A stretch of DNA of 64,000 nucleotides from Gymnogyps californianus (lineage: Eukaryota > Chordata > Aves > Accipitriformes > Cathartidae), in the NCBI RefSeq assembly GCF_018139145.2, contig NC_059478.1, positions 806,001 through 870,000 of the forward strand. Direction: 5' to 3'. Of this stretch, positions 25,401-36,960 are shown piece by piece; position 1 is the stretch's first letter; each line of letters opens with the position of its first letter. Under the pieces are notes generated by a model that did not search any database, was not told the DNA's origin, and saw nothing but the letters and a program-made list of their open reading frames with translations. Both the position numbers and the translations under genes were made by a program.

Positions 25401-26954
25401 TTAATGACTGAGAAGGGGAAATCACCAAAATTAATATTGCCCTGCCATTCTATACCTTATCAGTATCCTACTTTCTCTGCAGCAAATAAGTAAATTCTTC
25501 TCTCTTATCATTAAGAAATTCATCATATATTACATCAATGTTCACAGAGCTTAATATGGGTTCCTTGACCTGTTGCTAGTATAATTTTGGTAACTACATC
25601 AACAAAAGGCATTGGGAATATGTGTATAATTAAGTGTTGCTCAGCATATAAATTGTGAAATTGCTCTGGCAGTTTCCCATTTTCCACCTTATGACTTAAG
25701 TACTCTTTGTGATACTAGTTTGTATCATTAATCATATTTTGATATGCACTTAAACTGTACTTCAACTCTCAAGTGTTACAAGCAGAACAATTGAGTTGAA
25801 GAGTATGTATCACCATATGCTGTCACCACAATATTGTAAATGCCTGGTACAAATTCTCTAATACCTGATAAGAGACTCCTAAGTAATTTTTAAATAATAA
25901 CAGTTGCAAATGACTTCTTTAATTATAACAATTTCTCCTTTATTTTGGAGAACAAACTCTAATTTAATATGATTAAACGTTTGTTAATATTGCAGAATAA
26001 TCTCCCGAAATGTGAAAATAGAGACATCATAGTTGAAATAGCTCTATAAATTAGAAAGGAAAATAGATTTGCTTCCATACAAAAAGAGAGTTTAATTTGT
26101 TTTGTTTCTTAAGACAATATCATTCTAAAACACTCATTTCTTCAGATCCCTAACTTATTCAGATATATATCTAGTGGAATTTTCTAAGTTATCTTTGCAT
26201 TTTAGATACTTATATGTGACAGTTTCAATGGGAATTTCATAGACACTTTCAAGAGTCACATGTGGTATAAAACTTTCTTTTCTTTCTGACATCCAAAGGC
26301 TTTTGAAAATCTTATCTATAAACACCATAGCTTTCGTAATTCTAAAACGAAAATTATCTGTCATAATTTTAAATTAAGCAGATGATTATTAGATAATTAT
26401 ATATAGCTACAACAGCATTCAAGAGTAGCATTTTGAGCTGTTTCGTAGGCAGACATCAGTGTTCCTTTCTTCTTGCCACAACCCCTTGGTGCTGATTTTT
26501 TTTCTCTTCCACATCTGCCTCCTGCCTCTCCCCCAGACATTTTATGCATGACCACAATTTTTAGAACTATAGTGCAGATTAAAAAGATACATATATTAAA
26601 ATTTCTATATGAGTTTTAATGTTTAACTTTATCATTGTTTTAATTTCTAAGGAACAAATTATGCCTGGATAACTGGTGGGCATCCTCACCCTCAACCTTG
26701 TGTTGATAATGAATCAACACAAAGCTTTTCAACAGACTCAGCTTTCTTGTTGTTTACCTGTGATATAGGCCATGCAGTGAGGCAAGTATCTTCTCCTGGT
26801 TTCTAAACACACAGTTGCTGCTCGCTAGCTTTTTAATTTTAACACACGGGTTTTGTTGCAACTCTTCCCCGAATCACTCATCACAAAACAGCAGCTAAAT
26901 CACAGTCAGTCTTCTAATGCATTTTCACTGGTACCCATTTCTTTCCAACCAGAA
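22406..26954. other. AT-rich stretch without recognisable gene
   Basis: Nothing firmly identified. A possible old LTR-like element at about 24750-25075 is listed separately. The 165-codon minus-strand open frame at 24256-24753 is strongly hydrophobic, but that is expected for an open frame antisense to A-rich DNA, and I do not call it a gene. A C9 run lies near 25157-25165. Confidence 0.5.
24750..25075 (+). other. Possible decayed retroviral LTR/leader (weak)
   Basis: GC-richer than its flanks. It has a short segment ending CCGTGGCAGTAAGTG that looks like a splice donor, then AT-rich DNA with AGTAAAGTGTTGTTTTGAAG, a polyadenylation-like arrangement. The order resembles the end of an old LTR plus leader, but I found neither terminal repeats nor a target-site duplication. 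A chance arrangement or an untranslated exon is equally possible. Confidence 0.2.
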
Positions 26955-26963
26955 CTTTCCTGC

Positions 26964-27547
26964 AGCAGGAAAACTACAATAGAGTTGTCATCACAGAAAC
27001 ATGGTGGGATGACTTGCACAACTGGAGTGCTGCAACAGATGGCTATAAACTCTTCAGAAGGGATAAGCAAGGAAGGAGAGGCAGTGGGGTAGCCCTGTAT
27101 GTTAGAGAGTGTTTTAATTGTCTAGAGCTTAATGACAGTGATGATAGGGTTAAGCGTTCATGGGTAAGAATCAGGGTGAAGGCCAACAAGGCAGATATCA
27201 TGGTGGGAGTCTGTTATAGACCACCCAACCAGGATGAAGAAGCAGACAAAATATTCTATAAGCAGCTGGGAGAAGTCTCACAATCACTAGCCCTGTTCTC
27301 GTGGGACTTCGACTTACCAGACGTCTGCTGGAAATACAATACAGCGGAGAGGAAACAGTCTAGGAGGTTCCTGGAGTGTGTGGAAGAAAACTTCCTGACA
27401 CAACTGGTGAGTGAGCCAACTAGGGAAGGCGCCCCGCTGGACCTGTTGTTTGTGAATAGAGAAGGACTTGTGGGTGATGTGATGGTTGGAGGCCGTCTTG
27501 GGTGCAGTGACCACAAAATGATGCGTTTTCAATTCTTGGAGAAGTAA
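26964..27547 (+). pseudogene. CR1 ORF2 fragment: AP-type endonuclease domain
   Basis: The CR1 endonuclease nicks target DNA to start reverse transcription. The frame opens near 26964 and runs to a stop at 27545-27547. Visible motifs in order: VVITETWWDD (catalytic Glu in the ETWWD box), GYKLFRRDKQGRRG, GVALYVRE, VGVCYRPPNQ, QSRRFLEC and CSDHKMMRF (Asp and His of the SDH box intact at 27506-27514). The central box that is normally GDFN reads WDFDLPDVCW (27302-27331), so Gly and the catalytic Asn are replaced. The stop right after the SDH box cuts the domain off from the RT. Both defects argue for a dead copy. Confidence 0.92.
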
Positions 27548-28138
27548 GGAGTCAGAAATGCCACCTTGGACTTCCGGAGGGCAGACTTTGGCCTGTTTAG
27601 GGGCCTGGTTGACAGAGTCCCTTGGGACGCAGTCCTGAAAGGCAAAGGAGTCCAGGAAGGCTGGACATTCTTCAAGAAGGAAATCTTAAAGGCACAGGAG
27701 CAGGCCATCCCCATGTGCTGAAAGACAAGCTGGCAGGGAAGAAGAGTGACCTGGTTGAATAGAGAGCTTTGGCTGGAATTCAGGAAAGAAAGGAGAGTTT
27801 ATGACCTTTGGAATAAGGGGCAGGCAACTCAGGAGGACTCTAAGGATGTCGTGAGGTTCTGCAGGGAGAAAATTAGAAGGGCAAAAGCCCAGCTAGACCT
27901 TAATCTGCCTAGCGCCAGATTTGGCTACTGCCAAAAGACAATAAAAAATGTTTCTATAAGTACACTAGGAACAAAAGGAGGACTAAGGACAATCTGCATC
28001 CTTTATCGGATGCGGGGGGAAAAATAGTGGCAAAGGAAGAGGAAAAGGCTGAGGTACTTAATACCTTCTTTGCCTCAGTCTTTAACAGTAAGATGAGTTG
28101 TTCTCTGGGTACACAGCCCCCTGAACTGGAAGACAGGG
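27548..28138 (+). pseudogene. CR1 ORF2 linker between endonuclease and RT (broken)
   Basis: Shifting frames code for the region normally joining endonuclease and RT. A piece at 27746-28027 contains WLNRELWLEFRKERRVYDLW and KDVVRFCREKIRRAKAQL, a basic, probably helical segment typical of CR1. It is followed by a KAEVLNTFFASVF-like stretch around 28045-28090. At least two stops and frameshifts lie within it. Confidence 0.85.
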
Positions 28139-28732
28139 ATGGTGAATGAAGCCCCCATAATCCAAGAGGAGATGGTTAGCAACCTGCTACACCACTTAGA
28201 CACACACAAGTCTATGGGGCCAGATGGGATCCACCCAAGGGTACTGAGGGAGCTGGTGGAAGTGCTCACCAAGCCACTTTCAATCATTTTTCAGCAGTCC
28301 TGGCTAACCGGGGAGGTCCCACTTGACTGGAGGTTAGCAGATGTGATGCCCATCTACAAGAAGGGCCAGAAGGAGGATCCAGGGAACTACAGGCCTTTCA
28401 GTCTGACCTTGGTGCTGGGGAAGATTATAGAGCAGATCATCTTGAGTGCCATCACACAGCATGTACAGGACATCCAGGTGCTCAGGCCCAGTCAGCATGG
28501 GTTTATGAAAGCCATGTCCTGCTTGACTAACCTGATCTCCTTCTATGACAAGGTGACCCGCTTAGTGGATGAGGGAAAGGCTGTGGTTGTTGATTACCTG
28601 GACTTTAGTAAAGCCTTTGACATCATTTCCCACAGCTTTCTTCTGAAGAAACTGGCTGCTCATGGCTTGGACAGGCATACTCTTCGCTGGGTAAAAAACT
28701 GGCTGGATGGCCGTGCCCAAAGAGTTGTCATG
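28139..28732 (+). pseudogene. CR1 reverse transcriptase, N-terminal half, cut by LTR
   Basis: Open frame with the classic CR1 RT series: HKSMGPDGIHPRVL, DPGNYRPFSL, RPSQHGFMK...SCLTNL, and the first catalytic box YLDFSKAFDIISH (about 28596-28631) with the metal-binding Asp intact. It then reads WLDGRAQRVVM and stops being RT at 28732, where LTR 3 begins. The frame runs on into LTR 3 to 28804, but that extension is not RT. Relative to an intact element, the stop-free run here covers roughly the first half of the RT domain. Confidence 0.93.
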
Positions 28733-29319
28733 TGTCCTGGTTTCGGCTGGGACAGAGTTAACTTTCTTTTTAGTAGCTGGTACAGTGCTGTGTTTTGGAT
28801 TTAGTGTGAGAATAATGTTGATAACACTCTGATGTTTTCGTTGTTGCTAAGTAGCGCTTATCTTAAGCCAAGGACTTTTCAGTTTCCCATGCTCTGCCAG
28901 CAAGCAGGTGTGCAAGAAGCTGGGAGGGAGCATGGCCGGGGCAGCTGACCTGAACTAGCCCAAGGGTATTCCATACCATGGAACGTCATGCCCAGTATAT
29001 AAACAGGGGGGAGTTGGCCGGGAGGTGCGGATTGCGGCTCGGGAACTAACTGGGTCAGCGGGTGGTGAGCGATTGCATTGTGCATCACTGGTTTTTTTTT
29101 CCTTCCCCCCCTTCCTTTCTTTTTGTTGTATTCCTTTTCATTACTATTATTATTATATTTCATTATTACTGTTGTTAGTATTATATTTTACTTTAGTTAT
29201 TAAACTGTTCTTATCTCAACCCACGAGTTTTACTTTACTCTTTCCTTTCCTCCTCACCCCACTGGGAGGGGGAAACGGCTGCGTGGTGCTGAGTTGCTGG
29301 CTGGGGTTAAACCACGACA
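28733..29319 (+). mobile_element. Solo LTR 3, nested inside CR1
   Basis: Starts TGTCCTGGTTTCGGCTGGG and ends GGTTAAACCACGACA. It interrupts the CR1 RT gene: the CR1 protein reads ...RAQRVVM up to the LTR and resumes [11 protein letters not shown] after it. TATA box at 28996-29003 with an ACGTCAT half-CRE upstream; ATTAAA at 29199-29204. The flanks TCATG (28728-28732) and GGTGA (29320-29324) are not a clean 5-bp duplication. However, the same Val/Met codon position appears on both sides (ATG on the left, GTG on the right), which fits a short duplication since mutated. The insertion is younger than the CR1 that carries it. Confidence 0.93.
28985..29003 (+). promoter_or_regulatory. LTR 3 TATA box with ACGTCA half-CRE
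   Basis: TATATAAA (28996-29003) just after CGTCATGCCCAG. Same core as in LTRs 2 and 5. Confidence 0.6.
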
Positions 29320-29536
29320 GGTGAATGGAGTTAAATCCCGTTGGCAGCCGGTCACAAGTGGTGCTCCCCAGGGCTCAGTATTGGGGCCAGTTCTGTTCAA
29401 TATCTTTATCAATGATCTGGATGAGGGGATCGAATGCACCCTCAGTATGTCTGTAGAAGACACCAAGTTGGGTGGGAGTGTTGATGTGCTTGAGGGTAGG
29501 AACACTCTACAGAGGAATCTGGACAGGCTGGATTGA
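29320..29536 (+). pseudogene. CR1 reverse transcriptase, C-terminal half, catalytic box mutated
   Basis: Continues the RT after the [37 protein letters not shown], then the second catalytic box. In active CR1 elements this box is FADDTKLGG; here it reads SVEDTKLGG (Val-Glu-Asp at 29453-29461), so the first catalytic Asp is replaced by Glu and the preceding Ala by Val. The frame stops at 29536. The same box is intact in the CR1 at 11325-12258. This copy would not be expected to have RT activity even without its frameshifts. Confidence 0.93.
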
Positions 29537-30266
29537 TGGGCTAAGGCCCATCATTGTATGAAGTTGTATGAGGTTCAACAAGGCTAAGGGTCGGGTCCTG
29601 CACTTGGGTCACAACAACCCCATGAAACGCTACAGGCTTGAGGAAGAGTGGCTGGACAGCTGCCTGGTGGAAAAGAACCTGCTGGTGTTGGTCAACAGCC
29701 GGCTGAATATGAGGTGGTAGTGTGCCCAGGTGGCCAAGAAGGCCAAGAGCATCCTGGCTTGTATCAGAAATAGCGTGGCAAGCAGGACTAGGGAAGTGAT
29801 CATCCTCCTGTACTCAGCACTGGTGAGGCCGCACCTCAAATACTGTGTGCAGCTTTGGGCCCCTCCCTACAAGAAAGACATTGAGATGCTGGAGCATGTC
29901 CAAAGAAGAGCAATGAAGCTGGTGAAGGGTCTAGAGCACAAGTCTTATGAGAAGTGCTTGAGGGAACTGAGGTTGTTTAGTCTGGAGAAAAGGAGGCTGA
30001 GGGGAGACCTTATCACTCTCTACAACCACCTGAGAGGAGGTTGTAGCACGGTGGGGGTCGGTCTCTTCTCCCAGATAACAAGTGATAGGACAAGAGGAAA
30101 CAGCCTCAAGTTGCACCAGGGGAAGTTTAGATTGGATATTAGGAAAAATTTCTTCACTGAAAGGGTTGTCAAGCATTGGAACAGGCTGCCTAGGGAAGTG
30201 GTGGAGTCACCATCCCTGGAGGCATTTAAAAGACATGTAGGTGTGGCACTTAGGGACATGGTTTAG
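29537..30266 (+). pseudogene. CR1 ORF2 C-terminal region
   Basis: After disturbed sequence (29537-29729), an open frame at 29730-30266 codes for the conserved C-terminal part of CR1 ORF2. Motifs are [85 protein letters not shown] and [10 protein letters not shown]. It ends at a TAG that directly precedes the 3' untranslated region. The region is well preserved. Its molecular role in CR1 is not clearly defined. Confidence 0.9.
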
Positions 30267-33200
30267 TGGTGGACTTGGCAGTGTTAGGTTTATGGTTGAA
30301 CTTGATGATCTTAAAGGTCTTTTCCAACTTAAACAATTCTATGATTCTATGATTCATACCAAAGCTTCATAATGTTCTCTGTTCTTTCCCTTCTCATATC
30401 TGAGCACAAGTTTTTTTGAACTTCTCCTTATTGTTGCAGAAGCTCCCTACATGATCAAGCATCCAGTAATCCTTTCTTGTGCCTCAGTGATGAGATTATT
30501 TCAGTACAGGAATAGATATAAGTCATGCAGTCAGTATCATCCCAGAGTCAGCTCAAGGAATTATATAATTTCACCATTCCAAGAATTTTTAGGACAGCAA
30601 AATTATTTTTTACAGTATGAGCACAGAAGGTTTCAGAAGAGGAGAGAGGAGGCAAGAAAGGCTGAGGAAAGTCAATAATGAGGCTGTGGCACAAAGACGA
30701 CATAAGGAGAGGCTTGAGGATGAAGCAGAAGTGGTCTTCCCTCCACCCTATCCTATCTTTTCCTCTGGGGCTCTGTTATTCTCTTTAGCTTCTAGTAAAA
30801 CATCCTAACTCTCATCTTCCGTTTCCACAACCTAGATATGATCTCAGAGCCACCATAGCAATTTCTGCCACAAGTCCACATTGCTTAGCTGCTAAGAGGA
30901 AAAGGAAGCAGCTGCAGCTGGAGAGGGCAGGAGGCTAGTCTCCAAAGCTGCTGCTTAAAGGACTAATCTCTGAAATAAGAGGTGTCTCCTGTACGTATCT
31001 CAGCCTTTCACTCAGTGGCAAACCCATCAGCAGCAGGACTAACCATTTCAGGCTGGAACTTCTCAACCATCTCTTGAGCTGCAGGATGTGGCTCCATGTT
31101 ATGCTGCAGGTAGCTATGTTGATAAATGTCTATCCATAGGACTTACATGCAGCCTGCAGTCTCCATACAGTGGAACATTTCTTAATTTTACACAAACAAA
31201 TGTACAGCAAAATCTAGGTTTTGCTTTTGATGATGGAGCAATGCTCCTTCTGTATGGTTGTACCATAGGGCACAAAACCCTGAAAGGTTTTGAGGAAAAT
31301 AACAGCCCATGCACGTACTACACACTGTCAGGAGATTTGGCTGGTTTTGCTTCGGGGAATGAAGGAGGCAGTGAGGCAGTCCTGAAAACTCAAATTATGC
31401 TCTGAGCTTCTGCCAACTACTAATAAAGGTCAAGGTAAAAATGGCAAGAATGCAACTAAAACAATGTTGCTGCATTTTTGCACCTCCTTTACACACTGAG
31501 AAGAAAAAAAAGTCTCTTTATAAATCTGCCAGTTACTGGAAATCAGGATGAAGATTCCTCAAAATCGTGACAATGTCTTTAAAGTAGTACAATTTCTCTT
31601 CAAGCTTCCAAGCCTTTCAGAATCATATCAGTGTTTCTTTTCAATTAGGGGAGTGAGAAATGTACTTTTTAAACGAAAAGCTGAGATTCTCAATTGTCAC
31701 AGACTCTAGAATTCACAGATTGAAAATATCAGCTAACCGGCCACATTCAAGAGTTCTTAGTAGTTTCTGTAGACATGTCATTAGCTGTGATACTCTCAGT
31801 AGTTTAGAGAATCATAGGTTTCTGTTACATTTATTTTTAGAGTCCTACATCAACAACATAGTGCAGCAAAAATCTTTTGATTCTCTTTCAGAATCTATGT
31901 TTGGCTTGTGTCCTTTCAGATGCTTGCAGCATCCCCAAGATGGCACTATGCCATAGAAATACTAAGAGAGAGGACACTGAAGTTAAAATTAAATTATGGG
32001 AAATAAAAACAACTACAACATTTTGTAGTGTTGATAAAAATAGAATTGAATGTGCATATTTAAACCAGGGCATACTATGCTAAAGCATTGCTAATATCAT
32101 TTAATTAACATAAATCATCAAAAGGAATTTTTACTTAGAAATTTTTTTCTGAATATACTGTAGGAAGACTATTTTATTATCATGAATATTGAAACTATAG
32201 ATCACTTTAATGAAGGCCTCTGGCAGTGCCACTCACATTTCTTTGGGTTGTCATTGTAATAAACTAATTGTTAACTACTAATTTGATCAAAAATATCTTT
32301 CTGGACAATTTTCTCTGTGTCACATCATATATGTGCCTAGCTCACCAATTTATTCAAAGCTGATAAATTATCTCCTGAAGTTAGTTATGAATCATTTAAA
32401 AACTGATTGTGGTCTGTACGAAGGCATTCTTTCTGTTAAAGTTATTGCTACATGAACTATGCCACTAAAAATGTGTTTATAGGTTTCTGTGATCTATTTT
32501 TAGTTTCTGACTGGTCACAAAATGACATGCACTTGGGTTCAAATGTGTCATTCAAAATGGAAAAGTGATACATAAAGACTTTAACAAGTGTGACAAAATG
32601 ATTAATTTCTGCCCAGAATTGTTCATTACAAGAATTACTGATGAAGCGTTGAGAATAGGAGATGCATTCGCAAATGCAGATCATAAAAATGGGTATAAAA
32701 ATGCAGATGAGCAGAGTAATGACAGCCGCCTTCTCCATGAAACAAAAGCAGAACAAAGTCACTCTGCTTATTCATTACGATCTGGTTCAATGAGTTACTT
32801 AAGCAAGCATGCAATTTCGTTGCTTTCATTCACAGAAATACCTACCTGTTTAAAATAAGATACTGGCAGGTAAAAAATGGTTAGGTGTTTCATTAAACTG
32901 TTTCTTAAATCTCGAGTGCTCTCCTTTGCCTACAAACATCTAGAAGTTCCCTAGAAAATCATACATAGTCAACATTCTTAGAGTAATATATTTTAATATT
33001 GAGCAGTTACCTGTAAAAACTGAAAACGAGATAAGATGCTGTTCATATAAAAGTGAGAACTTCAGTGAAACAGAAGTGGCTCTGAAGCTTTTTCGCTGGT
33101 GGAATCACAGCAGGAAGCCACAGCACACTTTGTGTTTTGTTGTGTCCTTCTCTTGCTTGCCTGTCATGATGCCAAGCTTGGTAATAGTATTGTGTGCTGT

Positions 33201-34000
33201 CAGTGCTTAGTGCAAGAGGGAAATAAAACCTTTTTGAGTCTTAACAAGAGTTATGAAGCCACTGTCTTCAGTGTAAGAGCTACACCTGCAAAGAGATCAA
33301 ATACATCATTTCACGTGAGTTCAGGATATTCTTTAAGTATGTAGTTACCATACAAGTGAAGGAGCAGCAAGCTGACACAGTACTATTGAGACAGTTTCTC
33401 CTCCTTCTTGGATTTTACTTCAGGAGGACCTAATAAAAAGCAGGTAATTGTTCACTACTGACAATGACAAGACATCACATGGAATTCGAATTATTCACTC
33501 AGTGAAAGGCTTTATGATAAAAACAGACAAACAGAAAAAAAGATAAGCATGTCACAGTAGATGGCTCAATGGTAATCCCTGCTTAGTGATACTCCAGTGA
33601 TTTGTCCCAAACACATTTTATCTGTTTATTCGGAGGATGACGGAAATAAAATTCTAAAATACTCAAATATAGCAACATAGTCCCTCACTTCGAGTATTGG
33701 TGTTATTCTTGGTAAAACTGAAAGACAAGGAAAGGTTTTATGTTAACGGTGTTTTTACTTCACAGGATTAGCTAAATTTCAGTTTGGTACTGAAATCCAC
33801 CCAATGAAAGAAAGGCAAAAAAAAGTCTATAAACCAATCTAGCTCAAAACCAATATATATCTAGCCCAGGACCCAGTAAGAAGCCATGGTCTATGTGCCA
33901 TAGAAAGCACAAGAGTGGGTTTTAAGTATATTAATTTTCTTACAAATGCCTGTATCAAACTTATGACTCTGAATTTTATTTTAAAGTTGATTCCTCCTGG

Positions 34001-34018
34001 AAAAAAAAAAAAAAAAAA
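34001..34018. repeat. poly-A run (18 A)
   Basis: Uninterrupted A18. No retrocopy or LINE body recognised upstream. Confidence 0.85.
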
Positions 34019-35879
34019 TCAGATTATCCACTCCTTAAAGCTACACTGACTAAGGAATGTAAAATTTTACATTCAGCATGAGACTTCGATCAACATTTTA
34101 TTGTGTAGATTTGACCCAAAAATCTCCAGAAGAAGTTTAAGAACTTTTAGCAGCTTATTCTAGTTATGAAAGTCAAACCATTCTTCTAGAAATTAAAGTA
34201 GTTTTTCTTTTCTTTTGCTGTATCTGTGAATCATGAACCTGCCCATTGTCAGAACTGTAATAAATATTTTCAAATAGTCTAAAATTTTAGAACATTTCAT
34301 TTTAGAATTACCAAGCTGGTAACAACATTTTTTATTACTATTACAGTATTTTAAGTGGCTCCCCTACTAAAATCTGTGGAGAAATAAATTACAAAAGCCC
34401 AAAACAGTGTGTAGGTAATATGTTCTAAGAAATACAAAACCTGGAAATGCATTAGAAAACTAAAAATCTTTTTTCTTCTCTTTGGAACGTGATAATGTGC
34501 TATAGACTGTAACAGTAATAAACACTAGCTGTTTTGAGCAACCTAATTCCTTCATTATTTTGACATCCACCATTTCCTTTATATATTTTTTCTGTCATGA
34601 CAATTAAATGGGATCAATAAATTAGTATTGTACCATATTTTTTATATAGGGATAAGCTGAACCCAAATTCTAGCTAATATTAATTGTTAATAAGCACTTC
34701 CTCAACTTTCTGAAGAAAATATATAGAAACATTGGAGGGGTTTAGTGCAATTATTTTATTTGTGGAGGACTACTTGTATGAGAAAGGATTTTAGAAATTA
34801 TCTGATGTAGGTTCAATAACGAAAACCATATTCCCCCTGAACACAGTCACCATTTGTATGGATATCAACAGGTCTAATTGTGAGGCATAAAAGCGTATCA
34901 GACAGGGTTTTTAAGGAAATTGTCCACCTTGGACTAATCAAGAGACCTCTACCTTCTAACATGTTTAATGGGAAGAAGAAGAATCCCGACAACATTCTTT
35001 GAACTATTCAGTCACCTGAAGAGTTGCAGTTCTATTATGTGGAATATCCTACAGCAACTAATTGGCTCACTTAGTTTTCTTAAAAAGTTCTTTACATGTT
35101 TATATCCTGGCCACTTATTTATTTGAATATACTATTTCAACTTTGTTTCCCTTTTTACAAATAAATGAACAGGTAAAAAATTAAACTTCCAACTGAGAAA
35201 TGTTTATTCCTTGCAGTTCTCTATTAAAGTGTCTCCTTTTAAAATATTTCTGTTGCTTCATTTTTGTCTCTTGTACAGACAGCCAATACAGTACACATAC
35301 AAACATAAAAAATAAACTAACAAATAAAGCAGACCTTTCTAAGTTATTTAAGGCAGTAACAGCAGAACTGTAGAGATTGTTCTAATTAGCTGGATCCAAC
35401 CTAGAGTTCCCAATTTTCATTCATAATGCAGGCTTTAAAAAATCCCAGGCAGTCCCAGGTAAATCCACACTATTTTGAGGATAAGCATCCTTGAGAATAC
35501 CAACTACATCAGTTCTGAAATTGCACTTGCCTTCTCTCGGGGCCTATGTTGCATTGTTAGTTAAGGCATGAGTAAACTGTTGTTTAGTGAGAGCAGATTC
35601 CTGAGGTTACTATGTTTCATCTGCTCTAGATACACATTACTGGCATCCACTGATGGTGGTAGAAAGCTTGGCACTGGGACATTATGCACAGAGTGAAAGC
35701 TGTCTTTCCTCCCTTCTGCCAGAAAGTGCCATTTCCTAGAAGCAGCAGAACATCAGTTTCTGACTCCCCATCTTCATCCAAGAGCAGGCAGACTCATCCA
35801 TCCAGCTGTCACAAGCCCCCGCAGATTTATTTCACAATCACTTAGCACACATACCTTAGACAAGGCACATCACTGTGAT

Positions 35880-36960
35880 CACCACAGGGATCTGCACAAC
35901 CTTATCCCAACTACCTTACCCATGGGCAACTTAGCCTGCAAGATATCCACAACAGGTCCGAGCCTTTCAGGAGACACACCATGACCAGCTGCACGGCTTT
36001 GACACAAGTCTTATTTAGTATTTATTTCCAGGCATGATACAATCAGGAAAGGTATCACTGACCATACTCCAGGGTCTCACTGATCACCTCATGTAATACA
36101 TGTGCATCAAGGACAGCCTCAGCACACGTAGGTTCTGCACTTTTTTGAGCTTTGACATCCACTTTCTGGAACAGGGAGTGTTTCCTAAAAACCGCTGAGA
36201 TATCTACCCTCACCACCACCACCTGTCTTTCTTTGACCATGACATCTGTAGCTTCATATACAAAAAGACATGAGAAGACCGACTGGCTCCTCTTTGCCTG
36301 TGAGTAGCAAACGTGCCCCCATGCAGTGCCAAGGCAGCTGGTGCAGTCAGTGGAGAGAACGCAGCTGAATTGCCTTGGCTGGTGGCACTTTCATCTCAGG
36401 CACAGTGACCAGGACAGGTCTCTCAACAGACATGACTCCCGGAGGTCTCTGCACTCCCAACGTACAGTCCTCATCAGGGCAGAGCAGGTCCAACTCCTCC
36501 CTTACAAAAAAAAATCATTTTTCTTTCCTGTGGACTCTTTACTCTTTGCCTGCAATGGGGGTAGAGAGAAGGGATGGGAGGAAAAAATCTATTCTCTGGC
36601 TGCACTTTTTGCTTCACACCCATCATTGCCTCCCAAAAAAGGTCATCTCAGGGAGGCCACATCCTGATCAAGGTTGTCTTGCATAAGATCGCATAGCAGA
36701 AGCAACACATCCCTTCACACCTTCCCATAATATACACACTGTCCTCATGCTTTGCCTTACGATGCAGCCCTGGTTCCTCCAGGACTGTGAATTCACCAGC
36801 CACCCCAAGCAGAAGATCTTACCCGCACACTTTCACGATCTTTGCACACTCCAGAATTAGGCCTCTATGTCCTGCTCTGCCTATACCCTTCCCCATCCTC
36901 TGTAGATGCCCTGCACCAATGATGGTCACATCCTTTCCAACTATGAGTTACAGAAAGGTA
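35880..36960 (-). other. GC-richer island with exon-like minus-strand frames
   Basis: Clearly richer in G and C than the AT-rich DNA on both sides. On the minus strand an open frame of about 110 codons, with its stop at 36055-36057, includes VKERQVVVVRVDISAVFRKH and AEAVLDAHVLHEVISETLEY. A second frame just upstream (about 36505-36355) includes EELDLLCPDEDC and RPVLVTVPEMKVPPAKAI, ends in a stop, and overlaps the first by a short stretch. I do not recognise the protein. The arrangement could be a frameshifted old retrocopy, diverged exons, or chance in GC-rich DNA. No poly-A tail or splice pattern settles this. Confidence 0.25.

Larger units (their letters stand above)
26955..30358 (+). mobile_element. 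Long CR1 LINE, split by a solo LTR
   Basis: The largest CR1 in the window, about 2.8 kb of CR1 sequence once the LTR at 28733-29319 is removed. In order it has most of the endonuclease domain, a linker, the reverse transcriptase, the C-terminal region, and a 3' end with CTTGATGATCTTAAAGGTC followed by the CR1 tail ATTCTATGATTCTATGATTC. The 5' end is truncated within the endonuclease gene; ORF1 is absent. Stops and frameshifts break ORF2 at several points, so it cannot move on its own. The good match to CR1 protein motifs and the clean tail suggest it is younger than the copies at 21665 and 40300. Confidence 0.96.

Noticed and set aside
27256..27516. Open frames antisense to CR1 coding sequence (also 11923-12162, 29931-30259, 53628-54135)
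   Set aside because: These are shadows of the CR1 protein frames on the other strand and have no independent support.
28728..29324. A clean 5-bp target-site duplication for LTR 3
   Set aside because: TCATG and GGTGA do not match. Only the shared codon position in the CR1 frame suggests a decayed duplication.
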